Shown piece by piece: positions 47,625 to 55,222 of a DNA stretch of 64,000 bases. The stretch spans positions 186,001 to 250,000 of the forward strand of contig NZ_JANUGU010000005.1 in assembly GCF_024753145.1 (NCBI RefSeq), read 5' to 3'. Source of the stretch: Massilia terrae (GTDB lineage: Bacteria > Pseudomonadota > Gammaproteobacteria > Burkholderiales > Burkholderiaceae_D). Position 1 is the first letter of the stretch; the number at the start of each line of letters is the position of its first letter. The notes under the pieces are model-generated. The model did not search any database. It worked only from the letters and a program-made list of their open reading frames with translations, and was not told where the DNA came from. Both the position numbers and the translations under genes were made by a program.

Positions 47625-50336
47625 ATGGCCTTGCAATCCTTCCGCAAGGTGCGCCGCAGCTTGCTGGCCCTCGTGATTGCCTTACCAGCGCTTTACGCTG
47701 TGGTTGCAGGCCTTGCCATCATGCGCGATTACCGCTCGACCATCGAGCAGGCCGAGTCGGACATGCGCAATATCGCTACTACGCTCAGCGAACATGCTAT
47801 GCGTACCTTCGGCGAGGCGGACATACGCTTGCGGGCCGCGATCACCGAGATCGAAAGGCTCCGCCTGGAGCCCGTCCCCAACGACCAGTTGGCACTCCAC
47901 AATATCCTGGCCGACGCGATGAAGGACGCCCCGCAGGTGGCGGCCATCGGTGTCATCGCGCCCGATGGAATCAGCCGCGGCAGCGGGTCGGTCTATCCCA
48001 TCGCCCCGTTCGATAACCGTGACCGCGAGTATTACAGCTACCTGACTACCCATCACGGCTCCGGCACGCACATCGCGCGGCCGATCAAGGCCCGCTCCAA
48101 CGGCAAATGGGGCATCCCGCTCGCCCGCCGCATCGATAACCCCGACGGATCGTTAAAGATGATTGTCGAGATCGCGGTCGACATGTCGTATTTCGACCGC
48201 ATCTACCGCAGCCTGAACCTGGGCGAGGGCAGCCGGCTGACGCTGATGCGGCGCGACGGCTGGGTCATCATGGCGACGCCAATGACGCCGGACGCGCTTC
48301 AACTCAACCTGGCGAATAGCCCGGTACTGGCGCGGCTAACCCGCGCAAACAGCGGCGCCTTCCGCAACGAAGACAGCGTGGTCGACCACCGCGACCGCAT
48401 CATCGGCTATGCCACAGTCCCGGAGTCCCAGGTCGTCGCGGTGGCGACCATTACCAGCAACCAGGTGCTGGAACCGTGGCTCAAGCGCAGCGGGGAGACT
48501 GCGACGGTGGCCGCCGTGTCGTCGCTCTTGTTGCTGGGATTGTTGAGCGTGCTGTGGATACGCCTGGGCGAACTGGAAGAGACGCAGGCCGGCCTGGCGC
48601 GCCGCAACGAAGAGCTGGATTCAGCCCGCCGCCGCTTCCAGGAATTGGTGGACGGAATCGACGGCATCGTCTGGGAAGCGCTGCTGCCCGATTTCCGCTT
48701 CACTTATGTCAGCGGCAATGCGAAAGCGATTTCCGGATACGACGCACAGGAATGGATGGGCGATCCGCACTTCTGGAACAACAAGCTGTGCTGCGGAGCG
48801 GACGGGAAACGCGTCGAGCCGGTGCTGGTGGTCGGCAGCCGTGGGCTGTTCAAACCGATCGAGCACCGCTTGCAAGCGCCGGACGGCAGGGAGCTTTGGC
48901 TTCGCAGCAACGTCATGGTTGCCGACAGCATGGGACAACTGCACGTGCGCGGCATCACGGTGGATATCACGCGCCAGAAACGGTCGGAGGCCCAATTGTT
49001 TCAGGCCATCCACGTCGATGCGCTCACCACGCTGCCCAACCGGCACGCTTTTGTCGAAAGCGTCGGACACGCGCTTGCATTGGCTGAACGAAACAAGACG
49101 ATTGTCGCGATCGCGCTGATCGACGTCGACAATTTCAACACCCTGAACGACAGCCTCGGCCACGAGGCCGGCGACGAGATGCTGGTCGGTATCGCCGAGC
49201 GCCTGCATGAATGCCTCGGGCCGACCGACACCCTGGCCCGGATGGGCGGGGACGAGTTCGCGATCCTGATCGAGGATGTGGACCGCGTCGCGCTGAAGGT
49301 GGAGCAGCTGGCCGAACGGATCAATGCCGCCTTCCAGCGACGAATTCCGGCCGACGCGCGCGAGCTGTATGTGACTGTCAGCATGGGCATTGCCTTGTAC
49401 CCGCAGGACGGCGCGGACTACCAGGCCCTGGTGCGCAACGCCGACACGGCCCTTTACCGCACCAAGGCCGCCGGCCGCAACAACTGGCAGTTCTTCAACA
49501 GCTCGATGGCGCGCCTGGTCGAACACCGCCTGGACATGGAAACGGCCCTGCGGCAGGCCCTCGACAAGGAAGAGTTCCGCCTGGTCTACCAGCCACAGTA
49601 CTCGCTGCAAACGGACAGCATCATCGGCGCGGAAGCCCTGCTGCGGTGGGACCGCCCGGGCGTCGGCCTGATCCCCACGCAGGAGTTCATTCGCGTGGCA
49701 GAGGACAGCGGTCTCATCGTCGCGCTGGGTAACTGGGTGCTGCGCACGGCATGCTGCCAGGCCGCTGCCTGGCACCGGGTGGGTTTTCGCGTTCGGATCG
49801 CGGTCAACGTGTCGGTCACGCAGTTGCGCCAGGCCGATTTCGTGGAGCGCGTCCGTGACGAGCTGGCGCATTCGGGCCTGCCGCCGCACTGCCTGGAGCT
49901 GGAAATTACCGAGGGCGCACTGATTTCCGATATCGTCGAGGCGCTCGACAAGCTCCACGAGATCAAGGCGATGGGTGTCGAGCTCGCGGTGGATGACTTC
50001 GGTACGGGTTATTCATCGCTGTCCTACCTCAAGCAGATGCCGGTGGATCGCCTCAAGGTCGACCAGAGCTTTGTGCGCGACATTCCCAGCAATAGCGACG
50101 ACTGCGCCATCGTGCGGGCGATCCTGGCGATGGCGTCCAACCTGAACCTGGAGGTGATCGCCGAAGGGGTCGAGTCGGAACCGCAAATGGAGTTCCTGCG
50201 CGGCGAGGGCTGCCAGGAGATCCAGGGCTTCCTGTTGTCGCCGGCGGTCAGCGCGGACAATTTCCTTAAGCGCTTTTTTGGCGCCGGACGTGGCCGGGCA
50301 GTGAAATGGCGCGAGAAGCTGGGCGGGCGGCCTTGA
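47625..50336 (+). CDS. Membrane GGDEF-EAL protein with dCache sensor and PAS domain
   Basis: 903 residues. Layout: membrane helix (about 14-33), periplasmic dCache-like sensor (about 38-280), second helix (about 285-307), PAS-like domain (about 335-450), GGDEF domain and EAL domain. The GGDEF motif is intact, but the upstream inhibition site reads GPTD, so its Arg is missing and product inhibition is probably weak. The EAL domain keeps AEALLRW, EITEG and DDFGTGYSS. The gene stands alone with GAAGGA before the ATG. Together with the gene at 23918-26587 the window holds two related but differently tuned enzymes. Confidence 0.9.
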   Translation: MALQSFRKVRRSLLALVIALPALYAVVAGLAIMRDYRSTIEQAESDMRNIATTLSEHAMRTFGEADIRLRAAITEIERLRLEPVPNDQLALHNILADAMKDAPQVAAIGVIAPDGISRGSGSVYPIAPFDNRDREYYSYLTTHHGSGTHIARPIKARSNGKWGIPLARRIDNPDGSLKMIVEIAVDMSYFDRIYRSLNLGEGSRLTLMRRDGWVIMATPMTPDALQLNLANSPVLARLTRANSGAFRNEDSVVDHRDRIIGYATVPESQVVAVATITSNQVLEPWLKRSGETATVAAVSSLLLLGLLSVLWIRLGELEETQAGLARRNEELDSARRRFQELVDGIDGIVWEALLPDFRFTYVSGNAKAISGYDAQEWMGDPHFWNNKLCCGADGKRVEPVLVVGSRGLFKPIEHRLQAPDGRELWLRSNVMVADSMGQLHVRGITVDITRQKRSEAQLFQAIHVDALTTLPNRHAFVESVGHALALAERNKTIVAIALIDVDNFNTLNDSLGHEAGDEMLVGIAERLHECLGPTDTLARMGGDEFAILIEDVDRVALKVEQLAERINAAFQRRIPADARELYVTVSMGIALYPQDGADYQALVRNADTALYRTKAAGRNNWQFFNSSMARLVEHRLDMETALRQALDKEEFRLVYQPQYSLQTDSIIGAEALLRWDRPGVGLIPTQEFIRVAEDSGLIVALGNWVLRTACCQAAAWHRVGFRVRIAVNVSVTQLRQADFVERVRDELAHSGLPPHCLELEITEGALISDIVEALDKLHEIKAMGVELAVDDFGTGYSSLSYLKQMPVDRLKVDQSFVRDIPSNSDDCAIVRAILAMASNLNLEVIAEGVESEPQMEFLRGEGCQEIQGFLLSPAVSADNFLKRFFGAGRGRAVKWREKLGGRP

Positions 50337-50421
50337 GTTTGTGGAAGAGCGCTGGCTATGTTAGGGGTGGTTGGGCACTTGATTCATTGGACGACCTGAC
50401 CCCGCAGGGTCGCTGATCGTC

Positions 50422-50814
50422 TCAGGGGATGTGTTCAGCGTCAGGGGGAGGCACCACCCACTTGTGCATCCTTGACTCGTACACTGATACGGTCGGTGGA
50501 AAAAAGTCTGGATCGGCAAACGCGCCCACGGGGATGGCGAGGTATTCACTTAGTGCCAAGATTTCATAGTAAACGGTGGAACCGCATGTCCCGCAAAAAT
50601 GGAACCTGGCGCCCGGCCCGTCATCACCCACGCGGACGAATTCATTCGATTCACCGGTGACGGTCACGTTCTCGCGCCGGAACCTTGCCTGCTGCGCGAA
50701 AGGACCGCCGGTACGACGCTGGCAAGCCAGGCAGTGACAGACAGAGACGCGAACCGGTTCGCCAATAACACGGGCGGACAGCTGCCCACAACTACAGCAC
50801 GCCATTCGGATCAT
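50422..50814 (-). CDS. GFA-family (glutathione-dependent formaldehyde-activating) protein
   Basis: 130 residues. Zinc ligands are present in the GFA pattern: CSCG near residue 7, CHCLACQRRTG near residue 26, and CGTCGS near residue 74. GFA domains bind glutathione adducts, but most homologues have no proven reaction. A GGGAGGG site precedes the ATG. It is the last gene before the AT-rich accessory region. Confidence 0.88.
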   Translation of the reverse strand: MIRMACCSCGQLSARVIGEPVRVSVCHCLACQRRTGGPFAQQARFRRENVTVTGESNEFVRVGDDGPGARFHFCGTCGSTVYYEILALSEYLAIPVGAFADPDFFPPTVSVYESRMHKWVVPPPDAEHIP

Positions 50815-50882
50815 TCAAGTACCCTCCCATGATAAAAAACCGCCCGACGCCATCGTCGTGCTCCGGCACTGGACGGAAGGTT

Positions 50883-50905
50883 CGCTATCGACCTATTGCG
50901 GACGT
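50883..50905 (-). repeat. Dispersed 3'-gene repeat, copy a (short)
   Basis: Minus strand: ACGTCCGCAATAGGTCGATAG. It is the left half of the repeat seen in full at 53653-53710 and follows the lipoprotein gene 50930-51232 by about 25 bases. Confidence 0.55.
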
Positions 50906-50929
50906 CCATTCCTTATAATGGTCAGGTCG

Positions 50930-51232
50930 TCATTGAAGATCGGGATGAACATAGCCTCGCTCGATAACTCTGAAATCGTTATCGACCACCCAGCCATAAC
51001 CCCTATTTGGACAAAGCACCTCTGTGTACCGAAATACTTTTTCGGTTTGCACTCGCCCGGGAACACAACTATCTCCAACTCGCAGCGTAAATGACACTAT
51101 CTTGCTATCGCCAACATGATCGCTGTACACCGGAATGTTTTTTCTGGCAACCCATACTTGTAGATCAGCATTCCTACAGCAACCAAACAGGCAAGTGGTC
51201 GACAGCAAAACAACAGTAATTATTTTCGCCAT
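50930..51232 (-). CDS. Small lipoprotein with SH3-like C-terminal part
   Basis: 100 residues from the ATG at 51232. The signal peptide ends in the lipobox LFGC (Cys at about residue 17), followed by a second cysteine and a short beta-rich domain with VWVARKNIPVYS, a pattern seen in bacterial SH3-like domains. Composition is clearly AT-richer than the core genome. It is the first intact gene of the accessory array and has a repeat copy after it. Confidence 0.55.
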   Translation of the reverse strand: MAKIITVVLLSTTCLFGCCRNADLQVWVARKNIPVYSDHVGDSKIVSFTLRVGDSCVPGRVQTEKVFRYTEVLCPNRGYGWVVDNDFRVIERGYVHPDLQ

Positions 51233-51298
51233 ACGTAGATTTTTTAAACGAAGATCGATCCAAGCCAACCCGTCAAAGTCCCACGGGTTATGTCCGCT

Positions 51299-51367
51299 CA
51301 TAGCCGATAGCGCACTTTCGCAGGATCTGTTACCGAGCCATCATAGCTATAGATCAGATTTAGGCAG
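51299..51367 (-). pseudogene. C-terminal gene remnant
   Basis: A 22-codon tail reading ...YSYDGSVTDPAKVRYRL and stop, with no start. It looks like the genuine end of a lost protein, and it directly follows the fragment at 51347-51604. Weak evidence: composition and a protein-like sequence only. Confidence 0.3.
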
Positions 51368-51604
51368 GGAGTTAGACTGCCAAGCATGTTTTACCGCTTC
51401 GGTAACAAGTCGCGTTTCGCTCTTATAAGGCTCCAGCGACACATCCGTATCAAACCCGAACAAGACTCGGTCAACTGCCCAAAATGCGAACTGAATTGGC
51501 CTTGCGCGGCCAGGGACATTTACTGAGAGGGAGAGAAGCTTTGCCTCGCCAGCTCTGACTGGCAGCGGTAACAAGTCCCCGCGCGACACCTCACCGCTCA
51601 ACAT
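51347..51604 (-). pseudogene. Fragment resembling the C-terminal half of a small soluble protein
   Basis: About 85 codons, MLSGEVSRGDLLPLPVRAGE and so on, ending SNSLPKSDL. The sequence is protein-like (mixed hydrophobic and charged, not Arg/Ala-rich like a shadow). The beginning, YRMLSGEV, resembles the end of the plus-strand fragment at 51612-51840 (LYRKLNAVIR), so the two may be pieces of two copies of one gene family, left in opposite orientations. I do not know the family. Confidence 0.35.
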
Positions 51605-51611
51605 CCTGTAC

Positions 51612-51840
51612 ATGCACATGCAAATTCAGTTTGGCTCGTGGTGGCAGCGACTACGTCGAGGAGGAGTTCTACTATCTCCGATTGAGCAAAGCGCGCTGGC
51701 CATCTTTCGCGAAACGATGCCCTCTAATTTTCATATCGCCATCGATGCCCAGCTCAAGGCACTGAACCTTGCGCAGCGTGACCTCGATTGGAAGGGGCTT
51801 CGCCTGTATCGCAAGTTAAATGCGGTGATCAGGATATGCC
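51612..51840 (+). pseudogene. Fragment resembling the N-terminal half of the same small protein
   Basis: About 76 codons, opening MHMQIQFGSWWQRL and containing IEQSALAIFRETMPSNF and LDWKGLRLYRKL. It runs straight into repeat copy b at 51841, after which the frame is only read-through of the repeat. So the natural C-terminus seems to be lost at the repeat boundary. It is the only plus-strand coding piece of the array. Confidence 0.4.
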
Positions 51841-51896
51841 CTTCTGGCCGACTGCAGCCTACACGAGGTGCGGCTGTCGACCCAATCCGGACGTTC
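51841..51896 (-). repeat. Dispersed 3'-gene repeat, copy b
   Basis: Minus strand: GAACGTCCGGATTGGGTCGA then a variable stretch then GCTGCAGTCGGCCAGAAG. It starts 3 bases after the stop of the small gene 51899-52072. Confidence 0.65.
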
Positions 51897-51898
51897 AC

Positions 51899-52072
51899 CT
51901 ATTTCCGCCTGTATTTTGAGAGCAAACTCCAGGCGACTGCATATGTGGCGGAAAAAACAAGAGTATCAAGCCAGTGGTAGTTTGTTGGTGTCCCACGTAG
52001 GTAGGCAAGGATTACGTGTGCTGCAAGTCCAACAAAAGTAATCAATATAAATGTGCCGATAATTCTTTTCAT
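51899..52072 (-). CDS. Small two-span membrane protein
   Basis: 57 residues: MKRIIGTFILITFVGLAAHV..., with hydrophobic segments at about residues 5-24 and 34-52 and a basic end (KYRRK). AAGGG lies five bases before the ATG. The unknown protein is flanked by repeat copies b and c in the same orientation. It is shorter than most gene finders report. Confidence 0.5.
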   Translation of the reverse strand: MKRIIGTFILITFVGLAAHVILAYLRGTPTNYHWLDTLVFSATYAVAWSLLSKYRRK

Positions 52073-52108
52073 AACAACCCTTGCAATATATCTGCGGCGG
52101 GCGCTACC

Positions 52109-52139
52109 GGACGCCCGCTATCGACCCATTCCAGACGTT
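52109..52139 (-). repeat. Dispersed 3'-gene repeat, copy c
   Basis: Minus strand: AAACGTCTGGAATGGGTCGA-TAGCGGGCG. It is the left half of the repeat, located between two small membrane-protein genes. Confidence 0.6.
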
Positions 52140-52213
52140 TAGATATTTGGAAATTTAAGAATTTCTACAGATGTTGGGCCACCCTGTTTGACCTTGCTCA
52201 GTTTTCTGTCGGT

Positions 52214-52387
52214 CTATTTGGGTTCCTTACGACGATCTCGACTGCGTACTGAAATCCACACACCTATCGCAGCGAACGCCACCGCCAAGACCTCGCCCAA
52301 ACTCATTTGTCGGCCAATCCATTGGGATATAAGGTAGTCAAGCAGTATTAAAATGACGTATGCGATGAACATTTTCAGGAAGCTCAT
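52214..52387 (-). CDS. Small membrane protein
   Basis: 57 residues from the ATG at 52387, with hydrophobic segments MFIAYVILILLDYLI and EVLAVAFAAIGVWI and a basic tail SRDRRKEPK. The frame stays open further upstream, through the pentanucleotide repeat, to a possible ATG at 52498. That makes this protein a possible C-terminal half of a longer, repeat-controlled product. Confidence 0.45.
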   Translation of the reverse strand: MSFLKMFIAYVILILLDYLISQWIGRQMSLGEVLAVAFAAIGVWISVRSRDRRKEPK

Positions 52388-52409
52388 ACCTAGACCTTTC
52401 GAAGATCTC

Positions 52410-52694
52410 CTAGTTGATACAGCATCCACACTTTTCTTTGCTGTGCTGTGCTGTGCTGTGCAGTGCAGTGCAGTGCAGTGCTCCAGTGATCGCTCCACTC
52501 AAATAACTTGCAACAAACCCGCCCAAGCCCTGAACAGTCGCCTCCGCATCGCCCAATCTGAGCGCTGCAAGTCCTCCTATCCCCAAGGCCGGGACGGCTC
52601 CAGCAAGGGTTCCACCGAGGGTAGTCGCACCAACCTCAACCCAATCGACATTCTTCAGGATTCCAAGTTCAACCGCTGTATGTCTGCTCCTGGC
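52410..52694 (-). pseudogene. Gly-rich hydrophobic frame, broken
   Basis: An open stretch without an ATG reads LGILKNVDWVEVGATT... then Gly/Ala-rich hydrophobic sequence up to SYLSGAITGA, and then enters the pentanucleotide repeat and stops at 52410. It looks like a real membrane-protein segment cut off from its start by a frame change near 52690. The 5' part may be MMLWLVLGSAFADSRRKLNG in another frame (about 52690-52763). Confidence 0.4.
52442..52481. repeat. Pentanucleotide microsatellite (TGTGC)4(AGTGC)4
   Basis: Eight exact tandem 5-base units, four of each kind, given here on the plus strand. A 5-base unit changes reading frame with every gain or loss. On the minus strand it lies between the Gly-rich frame and the small membrane protein. 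Confidence 0.95.
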
Positions 52695-52853
52695 CTATCT
52701 CGGCCGTTCAGCTTACGGCGACTATCGGCGAATGCACTGCCTAGAACCAGCCACAGCATCATCTTGGTAAATTGCCGTTGGGTCACAGACCTGCCGAAGG
52801 CAAGTCCGCTTGAAGGAAGGGTAAGGCGCCATTCTTGTAGCGCGATTAGAGAA

Positions 52854-53432
52854 TCAGACAAGCCTATTGAGCTTGGCCTGAACTTCGCGAAGCAACTCAT
52901 TTCTCTTCCCGGCCTTTAGGCTATCTGCGCGGATTTTCCAGCGAACGGCAAGCCAATCGAAAGCGATCCAGCTTCGGCCATCCAGCGCCTGCTGCTCCTT
53001 CATGACAGGGCGTAGCCCGGACCACATTTCGATTGCGAGCGGAGCATAGTTATCATAGAGTAAGTCCTCGTCCATAACACCGTACTTGACATAGAGGGCA
53101 AGCTCGTCCCATTCGTTTAGAAGGAACACAATCGCCCGCTGATCGGAAGGGCGGAGTTTGTTTAATGGCTCGTCAGCGGTCAACGCCCCACTACGGACAA
53201 CCGCTATCGCTCGGTGGAGCGACTGCTCGATACGCGGGTTCCTATAGGTGGAAATCTTGTCCAAGGTGTTGCGCTGGCGCGCCGATGCCTTGGCAGTTCT
53301 ATACGTTGCATACGCTAGTCCGATGCCAGCCAAAACGAGGACTTGAGCTAGGAAATAGAGAAACTCTGCCGTCCCACGCCAATTGGTGACAAAGTCGTCC
53401 CAGCCAGAAGCAAGTAATGATGGTGCGTTCAT
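52854..53432 (-). CDS. DUF4760-like membrane-anchored protein (cassette gene)
   Basis: 192 residues. One membrane segment (about 21-42) is followed by a cytoplasmic helical domain with RNTLDKISTYRNPR, NEWDELALYVKYGV and EMWSGLRPVM, a pattern I associate with DUF4760. The function is unknown. The ATG at 53432 begins only four bases from the right-hand end of an integron attC site, exactly where cassette genes usually start. Confidence 0.65.
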   Translation of the reverse strand: MNAPSLLASGWDDFVTNWRGTAEFLYFLAQVLVLAGIGLAYATYRTAKASARQRNTLDKISTYRNPRIEQSLHRAIAVVRSGALTADEPLNKLRPSDQRAIVFLLNEWDELALYVKYGVMDEDLLYDNYAPLAIEMWSGLRPVMKEQQALDGRSWIAFDWLAVRWKIRADSLKAGKRNELLREVQAKLNRLV

Positions 53433-53435
53433 GGC

Positions 53436-53526
53436 GCCTCACCTTGGGCTAAGCGGCTGGCCGCCGCGAGATTAAACAAGAACTAAGGCGCTTTTGGCCA
53501 GTCCGCCTTGAGCGCCATGTTAGAGC
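53436..53526 (-). other. Integron attC site
   Basis: Minus strand, 91 bases. The left R box is CTCTAAC (53525-53519) and the right box GTGAGGC (53442-53436), one base from the GTTRRRY consensus. The two arms pair over about 30 bases with the two extra unpaired bases that mark attC: CTCAAG against CT-AAG, and GGACTGG against GG-CTGG. The arm with CCGCTTAGCCCAAG closely resembles the aadA1 attC. A short upstream frame ends with a stop inside the left box, as in cassettes. There is no integrase gene in the window. Confidence 0.75.
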
Positions 53527-53652
53527 GCGCCTGAACTCGCAAACGAACTTCCTACGGTCCTTGCCATGCTGCAGCAATTCACATGGCCCGACATCTAGCT
53601 GGAGCGCACGTAAGGTACATCGAACGTGATTGATCCGGGCCTCCGAATGACA

Positions 53653-53710
53653 GCTTCTGGCCGATTGCAGACCTAGTGTAGCGTCCGCTAACGACCCAAA
53701 GCGGACGGAG
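53653..53710 (-). repeat. Dispersed 3'-gene repeat, copy d (most complete)
   Basis: Minus strand: GTCCGCTTTGGGTCG-TTAGCGGAC (a hairpin) followed by GGTCTGCAATCGGCCAGAAGC. It begins 4 bases after the stop of the DUF5076 gene. Confidence 0.75.
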
Positions 53711-53714
53711 CGAA

Positions 53715-54017
53715 TCAGACGAATCCGCCTTCTATTTCAGACGCGGGTACAGCCACTTCCTCATTAAACTTCGCCACGAGTTTAGCAAGGGTCTCGGTCT
53801 CATTTATGTTGCCGCCACTCTGCAGTGCCTTTGCAATGTGGCGCGCTGCATCTGCGAGGATGGTTCCCCATGCGACTTCCTCATCAATGCCCATCCCATC
53901 ACGGTACATCCCAACTTTTAGCGAGCAATGCAGCTGGCCTGCAGCTACCCATACCCTCAGCATTTCCACGGAGTTCGGGTCTTGCAAAGCTGCTTTCGGT
54001 ACAGGACGTTCGTTCAT
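53715..54017 (-). CDS. DUF5076-like small protein
   Basis: 100 residues, soluble: MNERPVPKAALQDPNSVEM opening and EEVAWGTILADAARHIAKAL core, which I associate with DUF5076. The function is unknown. It is followed directly by repeat copy d, and lies upstream (on the minus strand) of the attC site. Confidence 0.6.
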   Translation of the reverse strand: MNERPVPKAALQDPNSVEMLRVWVAAGQLHCSLKVGMYRDGMGIDEEVAWGTILADAARHIAKALQSGGNINETETLAKLVAKFNEEVAVPASEIEGGFV

Positions 54018-54139
54018 GTTGAAGCTCCGTTTTCACTTGTTGAGTAGCACGACTAGGCGTCTACTCCTCGCCGACTCCCGCCTGTCGCGAACAGAAGCTC
54101 GCGCCCGAAGCGAACCAAGACGGCAACTGTCGAACTTGC

Positions 54140-54430
54140 TCATGTTTCTTCTGGCCGGAACGCCCAACGAGCGGCATCAATCCGGATTGTGTCGCCAGAT
54201 TGGAGTTCAATTTCAAACAGCCCTTCATGCGGCTGCGCTAATGAATTGACCGACGAAGATGGTCCCCAACTTTCACGTCGCGGAAGCTCTATGTTCATGA
54301 ACCCCTCAAACACGAGCAGATGAGGTGGTAAGTCGACAGGACGTAACCACAAATCACATCGTGCCTCCTCCCAGCTGATGTAGATGGCTGCCAGTACGGC
54401 ATCATGAAGCGGCAGAGAGTTAAAGGTCAT
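54140..54430 (-). CDS. Hypothetical protein
   Basis: 96 residues from the ATG at 54430; the frame upstream is read-through of repeat copy e and was left out. The sequence is soluble and Leu/Glu/Trp-containing (SLPLHDAVLAAIYISWEEARCDLWLRP), a style often seen in small immunity-type proteins. I do not recognise the family. Confidence 0.45.
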   Translation of the reverse strand: MTFNSLPLHDAVLAAIYISWEEARCDLWLRPVDLPPHLLVFEGFMNIELPRRESWGPSSSVNSLAQPHEGLFEIELQSGDTIRIDAARWAFRPEET

Positions 54431-54460
54431 CCGATATCCCAACGATGTACGAGCGTTGCC

Positions 54461-54515
54461 GCTTCTGGCCGGTTGCTGTCCTCTAGTGTACGGCAGCACC
54501 GACCCGAAGCGGACC
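54461..54515 (-). repeat. Dispersed 3'-gene repeat, copy e
   Basis: Minus strand: GAGGTCCGCTTCGGGTCGGT and, after a variable middle, CAACCGGCCAGAAGCGG. It lies 40 bases after the stop of the gene at 54555-54977. Confidence 0.65.
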
Positions 54516-54554
54516 TCAAGCCAACCCGCAATTCGATGCCATTCGCCGGACCGC

Positions 54555-54977
54555 TCAGCCAGGTTTACAGATAACGCCATAGGAATCGAATATCGCTCCT
54601 GCGAGCTCGACCATTCTTAGGCCGCTCCGTTCCCAGAACATGAGAAAGTAATACAACTTATCGAAAGGAGCTTCGGTTTCCATGCCGTGCAACGCGCAAA
54701 TCGTGGTCCTGATTTGCAATACATCAGGATCATCCGACTGATCGCGTCCTTGGATTTCGTTCCAAAGTTCCACGCGCACAGCCAATACCTCGCCGGCCGT
54801 CGCCACACCTTCGAGGTATTGTTTGGCGGTCAAAACGGCAGATCGAGCGGTGACGGGTAGGCATTCAATGACCCGACCCAGCGCGTTCACCATGAAGCGT
54901 TGAGCATTGGCGTGTTGCGCCGGATCATCCAGATCTACTGCAGACGAAATCACATCAAAAGGGTCACAACGGGACAT
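54555..54977 (-). CDS. Hypothetical protein
   Basis: 140 residues, soluble and mostly helical in appearance: AQRFMVNALGRVIECLP, FDKLYYFLMFWERSGL. There is no recognisable domain. It is flanked by repeat copies f (upstream) and e (downstream) in the same orientation. Confidence 0.5.
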   Translation of the reverse strand: MSRCDPFDVISSAVDLDDPAQHANAQRFMVNALGRVIECLPVTARSAVLTAKQYLEGVATAGEVLAVRVELWNEIQGRDQSDDPDVLQIRTTICALHGMETEAPFDKLYYFLMFWERSGLRMVELAGAIFDSYGVICKPG

Positions 54978-55017
54978 GTTGATTTCCTGACTACACCAAA
55001 ATTTGCGAATTCTTTGA

Positions 55018-55044
55018 CCGTCCGCTTCTGGCCGACAACAGACC
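55018..55044 (-). repeat. Dispersed 3'-gene repeat, copy f (partial)
   Basis: Minus strand: GAAGGTCTGTTGTCGGCCAG followed by AAGCGGAC, the right half of the repeat. Confidence 0.55.
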
Positions 55045-55195
55045 TTCGAATAGTTAAGTCTACGCCTTTATTGATCCAACTAGGAAATATCGCCGCTAAA
55101 CTTGCCGACGCCCTGCTCTGGCAACCTTTCAGCTCTATCCAGATCGCATTGGAAATTGGATAGCCGCAGGGAAATTGAAACGATAGAATTCGCAC
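55045..55195 (-). pseudogene. C-terminal gene remnant at the edge of the array
   Basis: A short frame reads SNAIWIELKGCQSRASASLAAIFPSW and so on, and runs directly into repeat copy f. It may be the last part of another array gene. The opposite strand also has an open frame here, so coding sense is uncertain. Confidence 0.2.
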
Positions 55196-55222
55196 AGTTA
55201 ACTCCGATTCGAGGAAACGCTG

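Noticed and set aside
51367..51385. GTTAGAC on the plus strand as a second attC box
   Set aside because: It lies inside a protein-like frame and has no partner box or paired arms nearby.
52353..52919. Plus-strand open frame of 188 codons across the microsatellite
   Set aside because: Its end is antisense to the DUF4760-like gene and its composition (Ser/Arg/Cys-rich) is shadow-like; the minus strand has the better protein sequence.
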